DNA of 64,000 bases, from NCBI GenBank assembly GCA_016716305.1, contig JADJWP010000002.1, forward strand, positions 2,106,501 to 2,170,500, read 5' to 3'. Made by a program: the position numbers and the translations under genes. The stretch comes from Chloracidobacterium sp. (GTDB taxonomy: Bacteria; Acidobacteriota; Blastocatellia; Pyrinomonadales; Pyrinomonadaceae). Shown piece after piece: positions 44,067-53,151 of this stretch (its first letter is position 1; each line of letters opens with the position of its first letter). Below the pieces are notes generated by a model. That model saw only the letters and a program-made list of their open reading frames with translations. It searched no databases and was not told the DNA's origin.

Positions 44067-45182
44067 TTATTTGATTATCCAACCGCCTCCGACGACCTCT
44101 TCACACGTTTCGATGTCATAGAAGATAGTGGCCTGGCCAGGTGTTACTGCCCGTTGCGGCTCGTCGAAAACTATTCGCGCGGAAGCATCAGGGAGGACGT
44201 AGATCGTCGCCGCGGCTGGCTCGTGGCGGTATCGGATCTTGACCATTGCCCGCACCGCTTCCGCAGGCTCGTCGAATGCGACCCAGTTAACTCCTTTCGC
44301 GGTGAATTCGATCGAGTCGAGCTCGTCGGCTTCACCTACAATTATCCGGTTTCGGGCGCGTTCGATCTGCACAACGTAAAGCGGCTTTTCGTGAGCTATC
44401 CCGAGGCCCCGCCGCTGGCCGATCGTGTATCGGTGTATGCCGGTGTGAGAACCGACCGTCTCACCCGTAGTGTTCACGATCTCGCCGCCCGCCGGCATCT
44501 CATCGCTGCGGCCCTCGTGCTCAAGGTAACGGTCGATGAACTCGGAATACTTGCCGTCGGGAACAAAACAGATCTCCTGTGACTCTTGTTTCTCCGCCGT
44601 GTAAAGGTTGGCCTCGCGTGCAATATCGCGCACCTCGCTTTTCTCCATTTCGCCAAGCGGAAAGTACGATCGCGAAAGTTGGTCCTGCGTCAGTTCCCAA
44701 AGAAAGTAACTTTGATCCTTCCAATGATTCCTTCCGCGAAACAGTCGATAACGGTTTGCAGCTTCGTCAAACTCGACACGCGCATAATGCCCGGTCGCGA
44801 CCTTGTCACACCCGAGCGAGACTGCCATCCTGTCGAGCGAAGCGAACTTTAGCCGGGAGTTACAGGCTACGCATGGGATCGGCGTTTCACCCGAAAGATA
44901 GCTTTGTACGAACGGCTCGACGACGTCCCGTTCAAAGTCTTTCTCAAGGTTGAGCACATAGAATGGAATGCCGAGCGTGTCGGCTACGCGTCTGGCGTCG
45001 TAAACATCGTCGAGCGAACAGCAGCGGCTTGGCAGCGGATCGCCGTTCTCGTCGACACTGATGCCGCGCCGTTGATTCCACAACTGCATCGTGAAGCCGA
45101 CGAGTTCGTGCCCCTGTTCCTTTAATAATGCCGCAGCCGCCGAACTATCGACGCCGCCGCTCATTGCTACTGCGATCTTCAT
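44067..45182 (-). CDS. mnmA: tRNA-specific 2-thiouridylase MnmA
   Basis: 371 residues. It makes s2U34 in tRNA with a PP-loop mechanism. [15 protein letters not shown] (7-21) is the PP-loop; catalytic Cys in [11 protein letters not shown] and a second in [27 protein letters not shown]; central ATGHYARV and [14 protein letters not shown]. Start at [10 protein letters not shown], the family start. Confidence 0.96.
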   Translation of the reverse strand: MKIAVAMSGGVDSSAAAALLKEQGHELVGFTMQLWNQRRGISVDENGDPLPSRCCSLDDVYDARRVADTLGIPFYVLNLEKDFERDVVEPFVQSYLSGETPIPCVACNSRLKFASLDRMAVSLGCDKVATGHYARVEFDEAANRYRLFRGRNHWKDQSYFLWELTQDQLSRSYFPLGEMEKSEVRDIAREANLYTAEKQESQEICFVPDGKYSEFIDRYLEHEGRSDEMPAGGEIVNTTGETVGSHTGIHRYTIGQRRGLGIAHEKPLYVVQIERARNRIIVGEADELDSIEFTAKGVNWVAFDEPAEAVRAMVKIRYRHEPAAATIYVLPDASARIVFDEPQRAVTPGQATIFYDIETCEEVVGGGWIIK

Positions 45183-45246
45183 TGCCAAACCTTTATTGTG
45201 ACAGGCGAAAAAGCTTAGTTGCAAGAGCGAGCGAAAGGGATGTCGA

Positions 45247-46014
45247 CTATCGGTGCCCGCTGCCCGGTGCAACACGCCGCCGATTTCTCAGCATAACGTA
45301 GAGGAAAAGGCTGCCGACCCCGGAAAGAAGATGCTTGATCGTATGGCCGCTGAAGACGTTTCCCGTCGCGCGCAAAATAGAATCGTCATAAACCTCCGTG
45401 AACTTTGCCGATATGTAAAGTCCGAGCGCGGCAAGCAGCATCCAGCGATGTGAATACTCCGCCGGGAAGAGCGCCATCACAACCGGGATCGTAAGCAGCG
45501 GAAATGCCTGAACCCAGGCATAAAAACGAAGGTCGTCGGTAAAATGCCAGTAAAGAACGCTTGCGGCTCCGAGTATGAGAAGTGGCAAAAGCAGGTATTC
45601 TGAACGTTTACCGACATGCTCGCACAAAAGTGCCGTAAACAGGCCCATGAACCCGACCGTCATCGGCAGTCGGTCCCAAACAAGCGTCGTATTCGTCGGA
45701 TGCCAGTGATAATAACCAGATCCTAAACTGACGAGAAACACGCCTGCAAAGAGCACTATCCAGGCGATAGATAAGCTCCGCCTCACGCAAAGCCATAGGC
45801 CAAGAGCACCTACGATCAAGTAAACGGCGTTCGACGCGACATCAAAGAAGTTCGGGATGCCCATGAATGCGCGGCGATCCGCAAAATCATGATATGCAGG
45901 GTCCTGCCCGAATCGCGGAATGAAGAAAAGGGAAAAAAAAGAAACTACCGCCAACGCGAATATTGTCCATTCACGCCATCTGGCCGATGCCGAAGTTATT
46001 AAAGCCGCCGCCAT
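45247..46014 (-). CDS. Ceramidase-like CREST-family membrane protein
   Basis: 255 residues with seven to eight membrane helices. The motif [24 protein letters not shown] supplies conserved Ser, His and Asp, and the late [11 protein letters not shown] supplies the paired His residues of the CREST hydrolase site. Relatives are alkaline ceramidases and PAQR-like proteins. In bacteria without clear sphingolipid context the substrate is uncertain. Divergent from nothing; follows mnmA gene direction. Confidence 0.8.
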   Translation of the reverse strand: MAAALITSASARWREWTIFALAVVSFFSLFFIPRFGQDPAYHDFADRRAFMGIPNFFDVASNAVYLIVGALGLWLCVRRSLSIAWIVLFAGVFLVSLGSGYYHWHPTNTTLVWDRLPMTVGFMGLFTALLCEHVGKRSEYLLLPLLILGAASVLYWHFTDDLRFYAWVQAFPLLTIPVVMALFPAEYSHRWMLLAALGLYISAKFTEVYDDSILRATGNVFSGHTIKHLLSGVGSLFLYVMLRNRRRVAPGSGHR

Positions 46015-46049
46015 GTGAGGATTCTAACTCAAACCGGCAAAAAAAGACC

Positions 46050-47150
46050 CTATCGGAAAAGCTCCAGCACCTTTGGTAACGCCGCATTTGCATACGCTAT
46101 CGAGCCGGCTTTATTAACGTGTGCCACGGATGCAAGTTCGCAGAGGCGGACGGAAAGCAGGCCGAATGGTTTGTATTTGATCTCGCGAAAAACCTTCGGA
46201 CATTTTCCTCTGCGTTCGAGATACAGATCATCTTCCGGCAGATTGTCGTGATCGAGCGACCACAGAAGGCTGTTCTTTGTGGCGAAACAGGTCTCCTCGG
46301 TAACGGGCGATTCCACAAGCGCGATCCGTGGCTTGTCGAAACGAGCATTGACGTTATCAACTGCTTCGGCGAGTTCGGCATTGGACCTGATGAACCACAA
46401 TCGGGAACGGTTCGATGTGGCTTTGCGAACGATCTTCATGAACTGTTTACTAAAACCGTTTGTAATAAGCCACTGCAGCTCATGCGGAAAACGAACTATC
46501 TTCATCAGATATTTCACGATCTTATTGACGTCGCTTTTCGTCGATACGATGGGGAAGTATCCGAAGACCAGCACCTTAGCTTTCGGGAATGTCTCAGTTA
46601 CGTGCTCAAGTAAACCTTTCATTTCCACATGACAGTATTGGTGTACCATCCGCAGAAATTTGCTTTTCTTCAGAAACGGGTTCACCGCATTCCCGACTAC
46701 AAGATCAGTGATCCCGCCGGACAGCATCACCAGGCCGACCGAATTCGGATCACGGTATTCCTTTCGCGCCGTATCTAATTGAGTCGTGATCGAAGGAAAT
46801 GAGATGTCAGCTTCTGGATAATAGAACTTATCGGTCTCCTGCCCGACCTTTTTCATCTTTTCGAGCTGTTTGGGATGCAGCCGGATGCGAGCGCCAGAAT
46901 GAGCTTTAACCTTCAGATCGATCTTCGAGAAGGCCGGCACGAGTCCGCTGCGAAAACGGTCGGTGATAATTGAATAAAACTTATCCTCTTCCCGTAGCCC
47001 TTGGTTCCAAATGAACGAATCGCCAACGACAAGCACCTTCAATTCGTCAGCCGCAAGCGAGGTCTGGGCAAGAATGTCACGGCCGAACACAGCAAAAATA
47101 CTCGCGACGGCCGCATTTTCAAGAAATTCTCGTCGGGAAATCTTCGCCAT
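46050..47150 (-). CDS. Tat-exported SGNH-like hydrolase (copy 1)
   Basis: 366 residues. A twin-arginine signal (SRREFLENAAVASIFAVF, RR at 6-7). SGNH-type motifs: VVGDSFIWNQG (Ser at 45), a Gly-containing block SGGITD, and a terminal SVAHVNKAGS with a His. A Cys-containing CELASV motif precedes the His. It shares the whole plan with the copy at 49388. Probably an exported esterase or acyl-modifier; block III Asn is not clear, so activity is unproven. Confidence 0.7.
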   Translation of the reverse strand: MAKISRREFLENAAVASIFAVFGRDILAQTSLAADELKVLVVGDSFIWNQGLREEDKFYSIITDRFRSGLVPAFSKIDLKVKAHSGARIRLHPKQLEKMKKVGQETDKFYYPEADISFPSITTQLDTARKEYRDPNSVGLVMLSGGITDLVVGNAVNPFLKKSKFLRMVHQYCHVEMKGLLEHVTETFPKAKVLVFGYFPIVSTKSDVNKIVKYLMKIVRFPHELQWLITNGFSKQFMKIVRKATSNRSRLWFIRSNAELAEAVDNVNARFDKPRIALVESPVTEETCFATKNSLLWSLDHDNLPEDDLYLERRGKCPKVFREIKYKPFGLLSVRLCELASVAHVNKAGSIAYANAALPKVLELFR

Positions 47151-47483
47151 TGCGATCTTATTCTCCCGGTTTCATTATCGACCGGCTGGCATCGTGATGA
47201 AACGCCGGAACATATGCAGGAAGGTTATAAACAGAAGCAGGGCGATTCATTTTGACCTTCACGAAGCCAATGCGGCTTCATTGCCGCGATGTTCGTGTCG
47301 GCGTATATAGACTATCGATGGTGTGATCGGGTCATAAGCAGAAAGATACAGCCGGGGTAGGGTGCCCACAGTAATAGAACTGCCGTTCGCGCAAGACGGC
47401 AGTTTTATTTTTGGCTTGGTCTCCTGGTTCGAGCAACGCCTTAAAAAGACACACGAAAAGCTGATCGCTCCAGCCGATCGCGC
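47151..47483. other. Intergenic region with a hairpin and T-tract on + strand
   Basis: About 330 bp without a gene. At 47378-47404 AACTGCCGT / ACGGCAGTT form a perfect nine-base stem followed by TTATTTTT on the plus strand. It could end the ankyrin transcript weakly on the minus strand or a short unrecognised plus-strand RNA. Confidence 0.4.
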
Positions 47484-49298
47484 CTATTGGGGCTTTAATC
47501 GATAGCCAATGACCGTAAACACAGATCCCTTTTTCTCGGCGGCGATGTCGTAAGCGGTCCGCATCGCGTAGTTCTTAATGCCGGTCTTTGCGCCTGCCTT
47601 GAGCAGCGCTGAAACGATCGCTATATTGTCGGTTAGAACGGCGTGCATCAACGCGGTCATACCTTTCACATCTTGCTCGTCGATCGCCGCCTTCGACTTA
47701 AGCAATGTCAGCAGTGCCATCGAATTCTGCGTTTCGGCGGCGATCATCAATAGGGTCCGGCCGCGATCGTCTCGCGTATCTGGGCTGGAACCGCTCGCAA
47801 GCAGATCGGACAGAACTTGTCCGTACTCGGCTTCGCCCTGTTCAGGCCGACGGCCTGCGGCAACCGCTTCCAGCAGCTTTTGGTCTTTGTCTGTCCTGAT
47901 CTTTTTCGGCGGGGCCGAATCCGCAGCGATCTGAGACGGCCTGAGAGCTGTGCCTAACATTGCTAGCACCTCGCCGTTCCGCTGTACTGCATAATCATAA
48001 GCGGTCTTTCCGGACTTGTCCTTCAAGTTCTTATCAGCTCCGAAATGCAGCAAGTAATCAACTGCCGAGCGAATATCAGCTTTTGCAACGAGCATAAGCG
48101 CCGTGGTTCCGTCGGGCATCGCCGCGTTCAAGTCCGCATTCCCGTGGTTCCGCAGCGTTACTATCAGGTACCCGTCGTCATTCTCGGCCGCACGCATCAG
48201 CGGCGTTTTTCCGCTGGCATCGCGAACGTTCGCGTTGGTCCCTTTTCGAAGCAGTTCGATAACGCGGTCCGTGCTGCCTTCGACCATGAAATGAAGCGTC
48301 TTCCGTTCTTCAACGACCTTGAAAAGTTCTTTTTCGTCAGCGGTGAGTCCGGTTCCTGGCGTGCCGGGCTTGGAGTTATCGTCGAGGGATAGCTTGAAGT
48401 TCTTAATAAGCTCGTCGAAATCGAACTTCTCAGCATTCGCCAGAAAATCCGCCGTAATTCTCTCCGATTCAGCAGAGACTAGAAGGTTTGCGATCTGTTT
48501 GTTCGGTTTGGATTTCGCGAACTCAAGGATCGATTGGTCACCGACCTTCTTTCCAGGATCAGCACCTCCCTTATGGACCAGCAGTCTGACCATTTCCAAG
48601 TTTTGCTTTCCGACAGCATAATAAAGCGCCGTTCGGCCCTGAGCATCCGGGCGGTCGATTCGAACTCCTTTATTGATCAACTCTTCCACCACGTCGGCAA
48701 ACCCCTTCTCAGTGGCAACGATCAGAACGGTCGGAACGAGCGACGATCTTGCGTCCTTAAAGTCAACGTAAGCCCCCTTCGCGATCAGTTGCTTAGCGGT
48801 TGGAATGTCGCCCTTCACAACCGCAGTGACCATCTGCCTTGCAAGCTCGGTCCCAGGTGCAGCAGCATCATTCAGCTTCTTTTCATACGCCTTCTTCTCG
48901 GCCATGAAACGCATCAATGCCGTCCCTTCGGATTCGCCCACGTCTGGTGGCGTCTTCGCAAGGCCGAGAAGTCTGGCTGCTGTTTCTCCTGCGTCGTTTT
49001 GCATTTCGGCACGTGCTCCTGCTTTTAGCAGGACATCGATCACCGGGTAATGCAGACTCAGCGCAGCAGCGATCAAAGGCGTCCGCCCGTTCGAGTTATA
49101 AGCGTTCACATCAGCTCCGTCTCTGAGGGCTCTTTGAACGCCCGGCATGTCGCCATCGATGCAGGCAGTATAGAGCGATGCGTCTACGGCCTTTTGCTTT
49201 GCGGTACGATCTTGATCGGCAGTTTGAGCTGTAAGAATGAAATTCAAGACCAAGAGAAGAAAAATTGTCGCCGGGAAGCGATGAGCAATGGTAAACAT
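47484..49298 (-). CDS. Secreted ankyrin-repeat protein
   Basis: 604 residues; a signal peptide at 1-24 (RFPATIFLLLVLNFILTAQ). At least ten ankyrin units in blocks, e.g. NSNGRTPLIAAALSLHYPVIDVLLKAGA, DARSSLVPTVLIVATEKGFADVV, DAQGRTALYYAVGKQNLEMVRLLV, DVKGMTALMHAV. Probably a periplasmic binding scaffold. Lies between two SGNH-like genes on the same strand, so all three may act together (inference). Confidence 0.88.
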   Translation of the reverse strand: MFTIAHRFPATIFLLLVLNFILTAQTADQDRTAKQKAVDASLYTACIDGDMPGVQRALRDGADVNAYNSNGRTPLIAAALSLHYPVIDVLLKAGARAEMQNDAGETAARLLGLAKTPPDVGESEGTALMRFMAEKKAYEKKLNDAAAPGTELARQMVTAVVKGDIPTAKQLIAKGAYVDFKDARSSLVPTVLIVATEKGFADVVEELINKGVRIDRPDAQGRTALYYAVGKQNLEMVRLLVHKGGADPGKKVGDQSILEFAKSKPNKQIANLLVSAESERITADFLANAEKFDFDELIKNFKLSLDDNSKPGTPGTGLTADEKELFKVVEERKTLHFMVEGSTDRVIELLRKGTNANVRDASGKTPLMRAAENDDGYLIVTLRNHGNADLNAAMPDGTTALMLVAKADIRSAVDYLLHFGADKNLKDKSGKTAYDYAVQRNGEVLAMLGTALRPSQIAADSAPPKKIRTDKDQKLLEAVAAGRRPEQGEAEYGQVLSDLLASGSSPDTRDDRGRTLLMIAAETQNSMALLTLLKSKAAIDEQDVKGMTALMHAVLTDNIAIVSALLKAGAKTGIKNYAMRTAYDIAAEKKGSVFTVIGYRLKPQ

Positions 49299-49387
49299 AT
49301 GGCCGCTCTCCTTTAGTTTGAGGAAGATACGTTTGGCACTGTATCAACGCGGGAGCTTACCTAACCAGCTTCACATGCAGGACGGCT

Positions 49388-50506
49388 TCATTTTATAGCA
49401 CCATTGAGAAGGGGTTTCAAGGCAATTTTGATCGATTCGGCATACGCCTTTGACCCATCGATGTTCGGGTGGCCAACGCTTGCGAGTTCGCAGAACCGGG
49501 TGCTGTATTTCAGATCGGTCTTCTTTCTCAGATCGCTCAATGCGGGCCGGCATTCTGCAACGCGCACCGTCCCTTCCGGATCGGCAGGTCGTCCACGACG
49601 AGCGACCGTGAAAAGCAGCGAATCAGCCGTCCCAAATGCTGTTTTCTCTTCGATCGGCGACGGAACAAAGACGGCCCTCTGACGTCCGCCTGACCGGTTG
49701 AGTTCCGCAACAACGAGTTGAAAGGCCTTGGTCGATTCCGCGTGCCATATCTCGGAGCGTTTTATCATCTTGCCTTTCCAAAGCCGCCAAAGATTCCGTT
49801 TAAGCGGGTTATTGACCAGCGGCTTTGCCCAACCCGGCACGTTGTAGAGTTCGAGTATATCGTTGACGATCCGTTTCATCGGCGTGTGGCGGGTAATTAT
49901 CGGGTAATAACCAATGATGGCGATCGCTGCGTTTGGAAAAGATATGGCGGCATCGGAAAGAACCTCGGTCATATGGCCGCGGCAGTAAAGATCGATCCGT
50001 TCGCGTAGCTTTTTGTTGCTTTCAAGCGGGTTGATTATTTTTGCAACGCCGACGTCCGGGATTCCGCCCGAGATCATGATCAGGTCGACATCGCCCGGTT
50101 CTGGATAGTCAGCGATCGCGCTCTCGATCTGTTTATCGATGGTCGGAAAGGAAACATTCACCTCTGGATGAAACGCTTGGTCCCCATTCAGGTTGCCGCG
50201 TTTCAATGCGGCGTTTTCGTCCGGGTCAAGCTTTATGGTCGAACCGGAATGTGCTTTCACGTTAAGGTTGACCTCGCCGCCGCTGCCCATCAGCTCGTCG
50301 GCGATCCACTGCCTTGTAAGATGGTAGAACTTTTGCTCCTCACGCAGGCCCTGGCCCCAAATAAGCGAATCACCAACCACAAGCATCTCAAAGCGGCTCT
50401 TCCGCCGAGCTAAGCCGAAGCCGACATCCCGAAATCCGATCACAACGCCAAATGCCCCGAGGCTTGTGAGGAACTCGCGCCGTGTGATATTGCCGTGACT
50501 CTTCAT
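49388..50506 (-). CDS. Tat-exported SGNH-like hydrolase (copy 2)
   Basis: 372 residues. Twin-arginine signal ITRREFLTSLGAFGVVIGF (RR at 9-10). VVGDSLIWGQG (Ser at 47), KAHSGSTIKL, ISGGIPDV, and CELASVGHPNIDGS near the end with the putative catalytic His. Paralogue of the gene at 46050 with the same GLREE block, Cys positions and C-terminal motif. Exact substrate unknown. Confidence 0.7.
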   Translation of the reverse strand: MKSHGNITRREFLTSLGAFGVVIGFRDVGFGLARRKSRFEMLVVGDSLIWGQGLREEQKFYHLTRQWIADELMGSGGEVNLNVKAHSGSTIKLDPDENAALKRGNLNGDQAFHPEVNVSFPTIDKQIESAIADYPEPGDVDLIMISGGIPDVGVAKIINPLESNKKLRERIDLYCRGHMTEVLSDAAISFPNAAIAIIGYYPIITRHTPMKRIVNDILELYNVPGWAKPLVNNPLKRNLWRLWKGKMIKRSEIWHAESTKAFQLVVAELNRSGGRQRAVFVPSPIEEKTAFGTADSLLFTVARRGRPADPEGTVRVAECRPALSDLRKKTDLKYSTRFCELASVGHPNIDGSKAYAESIKIALKPLLNGAIK

Positions 50507-50550
50507 CTTCAGCTTTCGTATGAATTGGGGAAACTTTGCTCCGCGACCAT

Positions 50551-51162
50551 CTAGACTGCGGTAAAGGTCATATACACGACAGATCGATCCCGATTACCAG
50601 AAAGCTTTCGTGCCCAGGAGGTCGGTAACGAAGCCCAATCCTCAGAACGCAGTGTTTCCGCTTGAAGGAAACCAAAGCCGTTTGACGTATATTTCGGAAT
50701 CAAATAGCTGTGCAGGAATACGGGAGTCAGATCAGGAATCTCCAGCCGATCGATCTCGGACCTATCGCGAATCGGGTCGATCCCGATCACGATCTCGAGT
50801 AAGGCCCCGCTTTTCATTATACGGCGCAACGCAGCTATGGCCGCCGGATCGCCGGTCGCAACGGCTTTGAGCAAGCTTCCCCACGGAAAGTGAATGTGCA
50901 ATTCGTCCGCAACCCCGCTCAACTCATCCGGGAGGTCTTCGATCGCCGCTTGGATGAACATCGCATTCGGCAGCCCACCCTTACGCGGGTTCCGTGTCGC
51001 CTTCATCGATGGCTTCTCGAGCGGTTTTGTGTTTGGGTCGATCCCGATGAAAAATGTTTCGGGGTTCTCGCGAGCCGACACAGAGACAAATCGGCCGTCG
51101 CCGGTCCCCAGGTCGATCACGATGCCTCTGCCGATATGGTGAGATGATCTTGTCAAACTCAT
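50551..51162 (-). CDS. KamB/NpmA-like 16S rRNA (A1408) methyltransferase, 5' end damaged
   Basis: 203 residues from the ATG at 51162. SAM site VIDLGTGDGRF, then NPRKGGLPNAMF, LSGVADELHIHFPWGSLLKAV (the FPWGSLL signature) and SWARKLSGNRDR near the C-terminus, all shared with KamB and NpmA. Those enzymes methylate A1408 of 16S rRNA. The family N-terminus appears upstream as MIKQIRGSTI (ATG at 51208, GGAG before it), then stops TGA TAA, then LTGDEFDKIISPY, which must shift one base to join GRGIVIDLGTG. The gene is probably inactivated or mis-assembled at its start; the visible frame lacks the N-terminal strands. Confidence 0.75.
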   Translation of the reverse strand: MSLTRSSHHIGRGIVIDLGTGDGRFVSVSARENPETFFIGIDPNTKPLEKPSMKATRNPRKGGLPNAMFIQAAIEDLPDELSGVADELHIHFPWGSLLKAVATGDPAAIAALRRIMKSGALLEIVIGIDPIRDRSEIDRLEIPDLTPVFLHSYLIPKYTSNGFGFLQAETLRSEDWASLPTSWARKLSGNRDRSVVYMTFTAV

Positions 51163-51378
51163 CACCCGTAAGTTATCAGATGGTGCTGCCGCGAATCTGT
51201 TTGATCATAATGTTCTCCGTTTTTCGCGTTAATGATACTACAAATGCCCTGGTTCTTGTTCAGTTCGGGAATAAGATGCTTTTTTTGCCGTTTCAGGTTG
51301 CGAATTCCGTCTTATTCAATTGTCCGGATCGAATTTTTCGGAAACCTGCGGCGTTAGAATTTTTTTTTCGCAGATCAA

Positions 51379-51503
51379 TTGTGATAAGGTGTTGCCATGC
51401 GTATTACACTTGCCTAGTCCAACCGCTTTTCTCTCATCCGTAGCGATGCGACCCGCATCACCGGATGGATCGATAAAGGCACCTTTTGGTGCCGGCCCTT
51501 TTT
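51379..51503 (+). promoter_or_regulatory. Promoter and structured leader of the MATE exporter gene
   Basis: Possible promoter TTGTGA (51379-51384), 17-bp spacer, TATTAC (51402-51407). The leader has a two-part stem: outer CATCCG / CGGATG (51435-51440 / 51462-51467) and inner GATGCG / CGCATC with an ACC loop, separated by a TAGC / AC internal loop. Then GGCACC-TTTT-GGTGCC (51478-51493) and TTTTT at 51499-51503, terminator-like, 19 bp before the start. Looks like an attenuator or riboswitch; class not identified. Confidence 0.5.
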
Positions 51504-51521
51504 ATCTCTGAACAATTTGTT

Positions 51522-52952
51522 ATGTCTATAAATGAGACAGAATCGTCTGTTGAGACGCTTGAGCAAAATACGTTTTCGTCGGTGATGCGCGAGGCGTTTG
51601 TCGGAACGTCAAGAAACTTCACGCAGGGTTCGATCGTCATCGCACTAATTATCCTTGCGATCCCGATGATCCTTGAAATGTCGATGGAGGCCCTTTTCGC
51701 CATCGTCGATACTTTCTTTGTCGCTAAACTCGGCCCTGCGTCTGTCGCCGTCGTTGGCCTTACCGAATCAGTACTCGCGCTTGTTTACGCCGTCAGCGTA
51801 GGACTCAGCATCGGAGCCACGGCGACCGTGGCAAGACGCGTCGGTGAAGAAGATATGGAAGGAGCGGCCCGAACGGCGACGCATGTCGTCTACCTCGGCC
51901 TTATCGTCTCGACGGTGATGGGCATCGCCGGGGTGATCCTTGCTCCGCAGATCTATCGGGTTCTAGGTGCTGAGGCAGAGGTCATCGAAATAGGGTTGCC
52001 GTTCATGCGGATCATGTTCGGTACTAACTTCGTTATCGTCTTTTTGTTCTTGCTGAACGGTATTTTTCGCGGAGCGGGCGATGCCGCCATTGCGTTGCGT
52101 GTTTTGATAATCGCTAACGGCCTTAACATTATCCTCGACCCGCTTTTCATATTCGGAATTTGGTTCTTTCCTGAATGGGGTGTCACGGGCGCCGCGGTGG
52201 CGACCGTCATCGGACGGGCCGTTGGCGTCAGTTATGCAGCGTGGGCTTTGTTCGGACGAAAGAGCGGAAGACTAGCGGTAAACGCCGAACATTGGCGGTT
52301 CGACCCGCATCTGCTTTGGTCCCTGATCCGTTTGTCGGGAACTGCGGTACTACAGTTTCTTGTCGCCACACTAAGCTGGAGCGGATTGGTAATGGTCATA
52401 TCCGGATTCGGTACGGTCGCGATCGCCGGATACCAGATCGGTTTGCGTGTGATCATCTTTGTCATACTCCCGGCCGTCGGCCTTGCAAACGCAGCGGCAA
52501 CGCTTGTCGGCCAGAACCTTGGTGCCGGCAAACCTGACAGGGCCGAAAGATCGGTATGGACGGCAGGTTTTCTGAATGCCGGCCTGCTGGGCCTCGCCGG
52601 TCTGTTCTTCGTTCTTTTCCCGGGTCTGGTCATTTCAGTCTTCACGACGGATCCCGAGGTCTCACGCTACGGTACCGACTGCCTTCGCATTGTCGGTTAC
52701 GGATACGCTTTTTACGGCCTTGGCATGGTCATGGAAAGCGCGTTCAACGGCGCCGGTGATACTGTCACCCCGACGTGGCTCAACTTCATCGTGTTCTGGC
52801 TTTTCGAGATACCGCTGGCGTATTTATTGGCATATCGTTTCGGGATGGGGCCGCAAGGCGCCTTTTGGGCTATTACGATCGCATTTTCGCTGCTCGCGGT
52901 TTCTTCTGCATTGCTCTTCAGGCGAGGCAAGTGGCGGACGAAGGTGGTCTAG
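51522..52952 (+). CDS. MATE-family efflux transporter
   Basis: 476 residues with twelve hydrophobic segments. Two MATE halves: LAIPMILEMSMEALFAIVDTFFVAKLGPASVAVVGL at the start and LSWSGLVMVISGFGTVAIAGYQIGLRV in the second half; ATLVGQNLGAGKPDRAERS is a hallmark. Antiporter for cationic or other compounds driven by Na+ or H+. Start at MSINETES, as a codon 12 upstream would lie in the terminator-like leader. Preceded by a structured leader. Confidence 0.94.
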   Translation: MSINETESSVETLEQNTFSSVMREAFVGTSRNFTQGSIVIALIILAIPMILEMSMEALFAIVDTFFVAKLGPASVAVVGLTESVLALVYAVSVGLSIGATATVARRVGEEDMEGAARTATHVVYLGLIVSTVMGIAGVILAPQIYRVLGAEAEVIEIGLPFMRIMFGTNFVIVFLFLLNGIFRGAGDAAIALRVLIIANGLNIILDPLFIFGIWFFPEWGVTGAAVATVIGRAVGVSYAAWALFGRKSGRLAVNAEHWRFDPHLLWSLIRLSGTAVLQFLVATLSWSGLVMVISGFGTVAIAGYQIGLRVIIFVILPAVGLANAAATLVGQNLGAGKPDRAERSVWTAGFLNAGLLGLAGLFFVLFPGLVISVFTTDPEVSRYGTDCLRIVGYGYAFYGLGMVMESAFNGAGDTVTPTWLNFIVFWLFEIPLAYLLAYRFGMGPQGAFWAITIAFSLLAVSSALLFRRGKWRTKVV

Positions 52953-52971
52953 TATCCTTACCTTCAAAAGT

Positions 52972-53000
52972 TCGCGGCATTTGCAGGGAAACTGCCGCGA
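52972..53000 (+). terminator. Hairpin after the MATE gene
   Basis: TCGCGGCA / TGCCGCGA, eight-base stem, 19 bp after the stop. No clear T-run, so function as a terminator is uncertain. Confidence 0.35.
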
Positions 53001-53151
53001 CTTGGTAGGTGAGTTAACTCCGGAGGCGATCGTTTGTATTTGCCGCTTTGGTTAGGCGGTGATGTACCGATCCCTTTCGGCGGGACACTCTTCTTTCCGA
53101 TTTCCTGAAAGTGTTACACAATGAGACTGCGATATTGACACAATTTCATTG

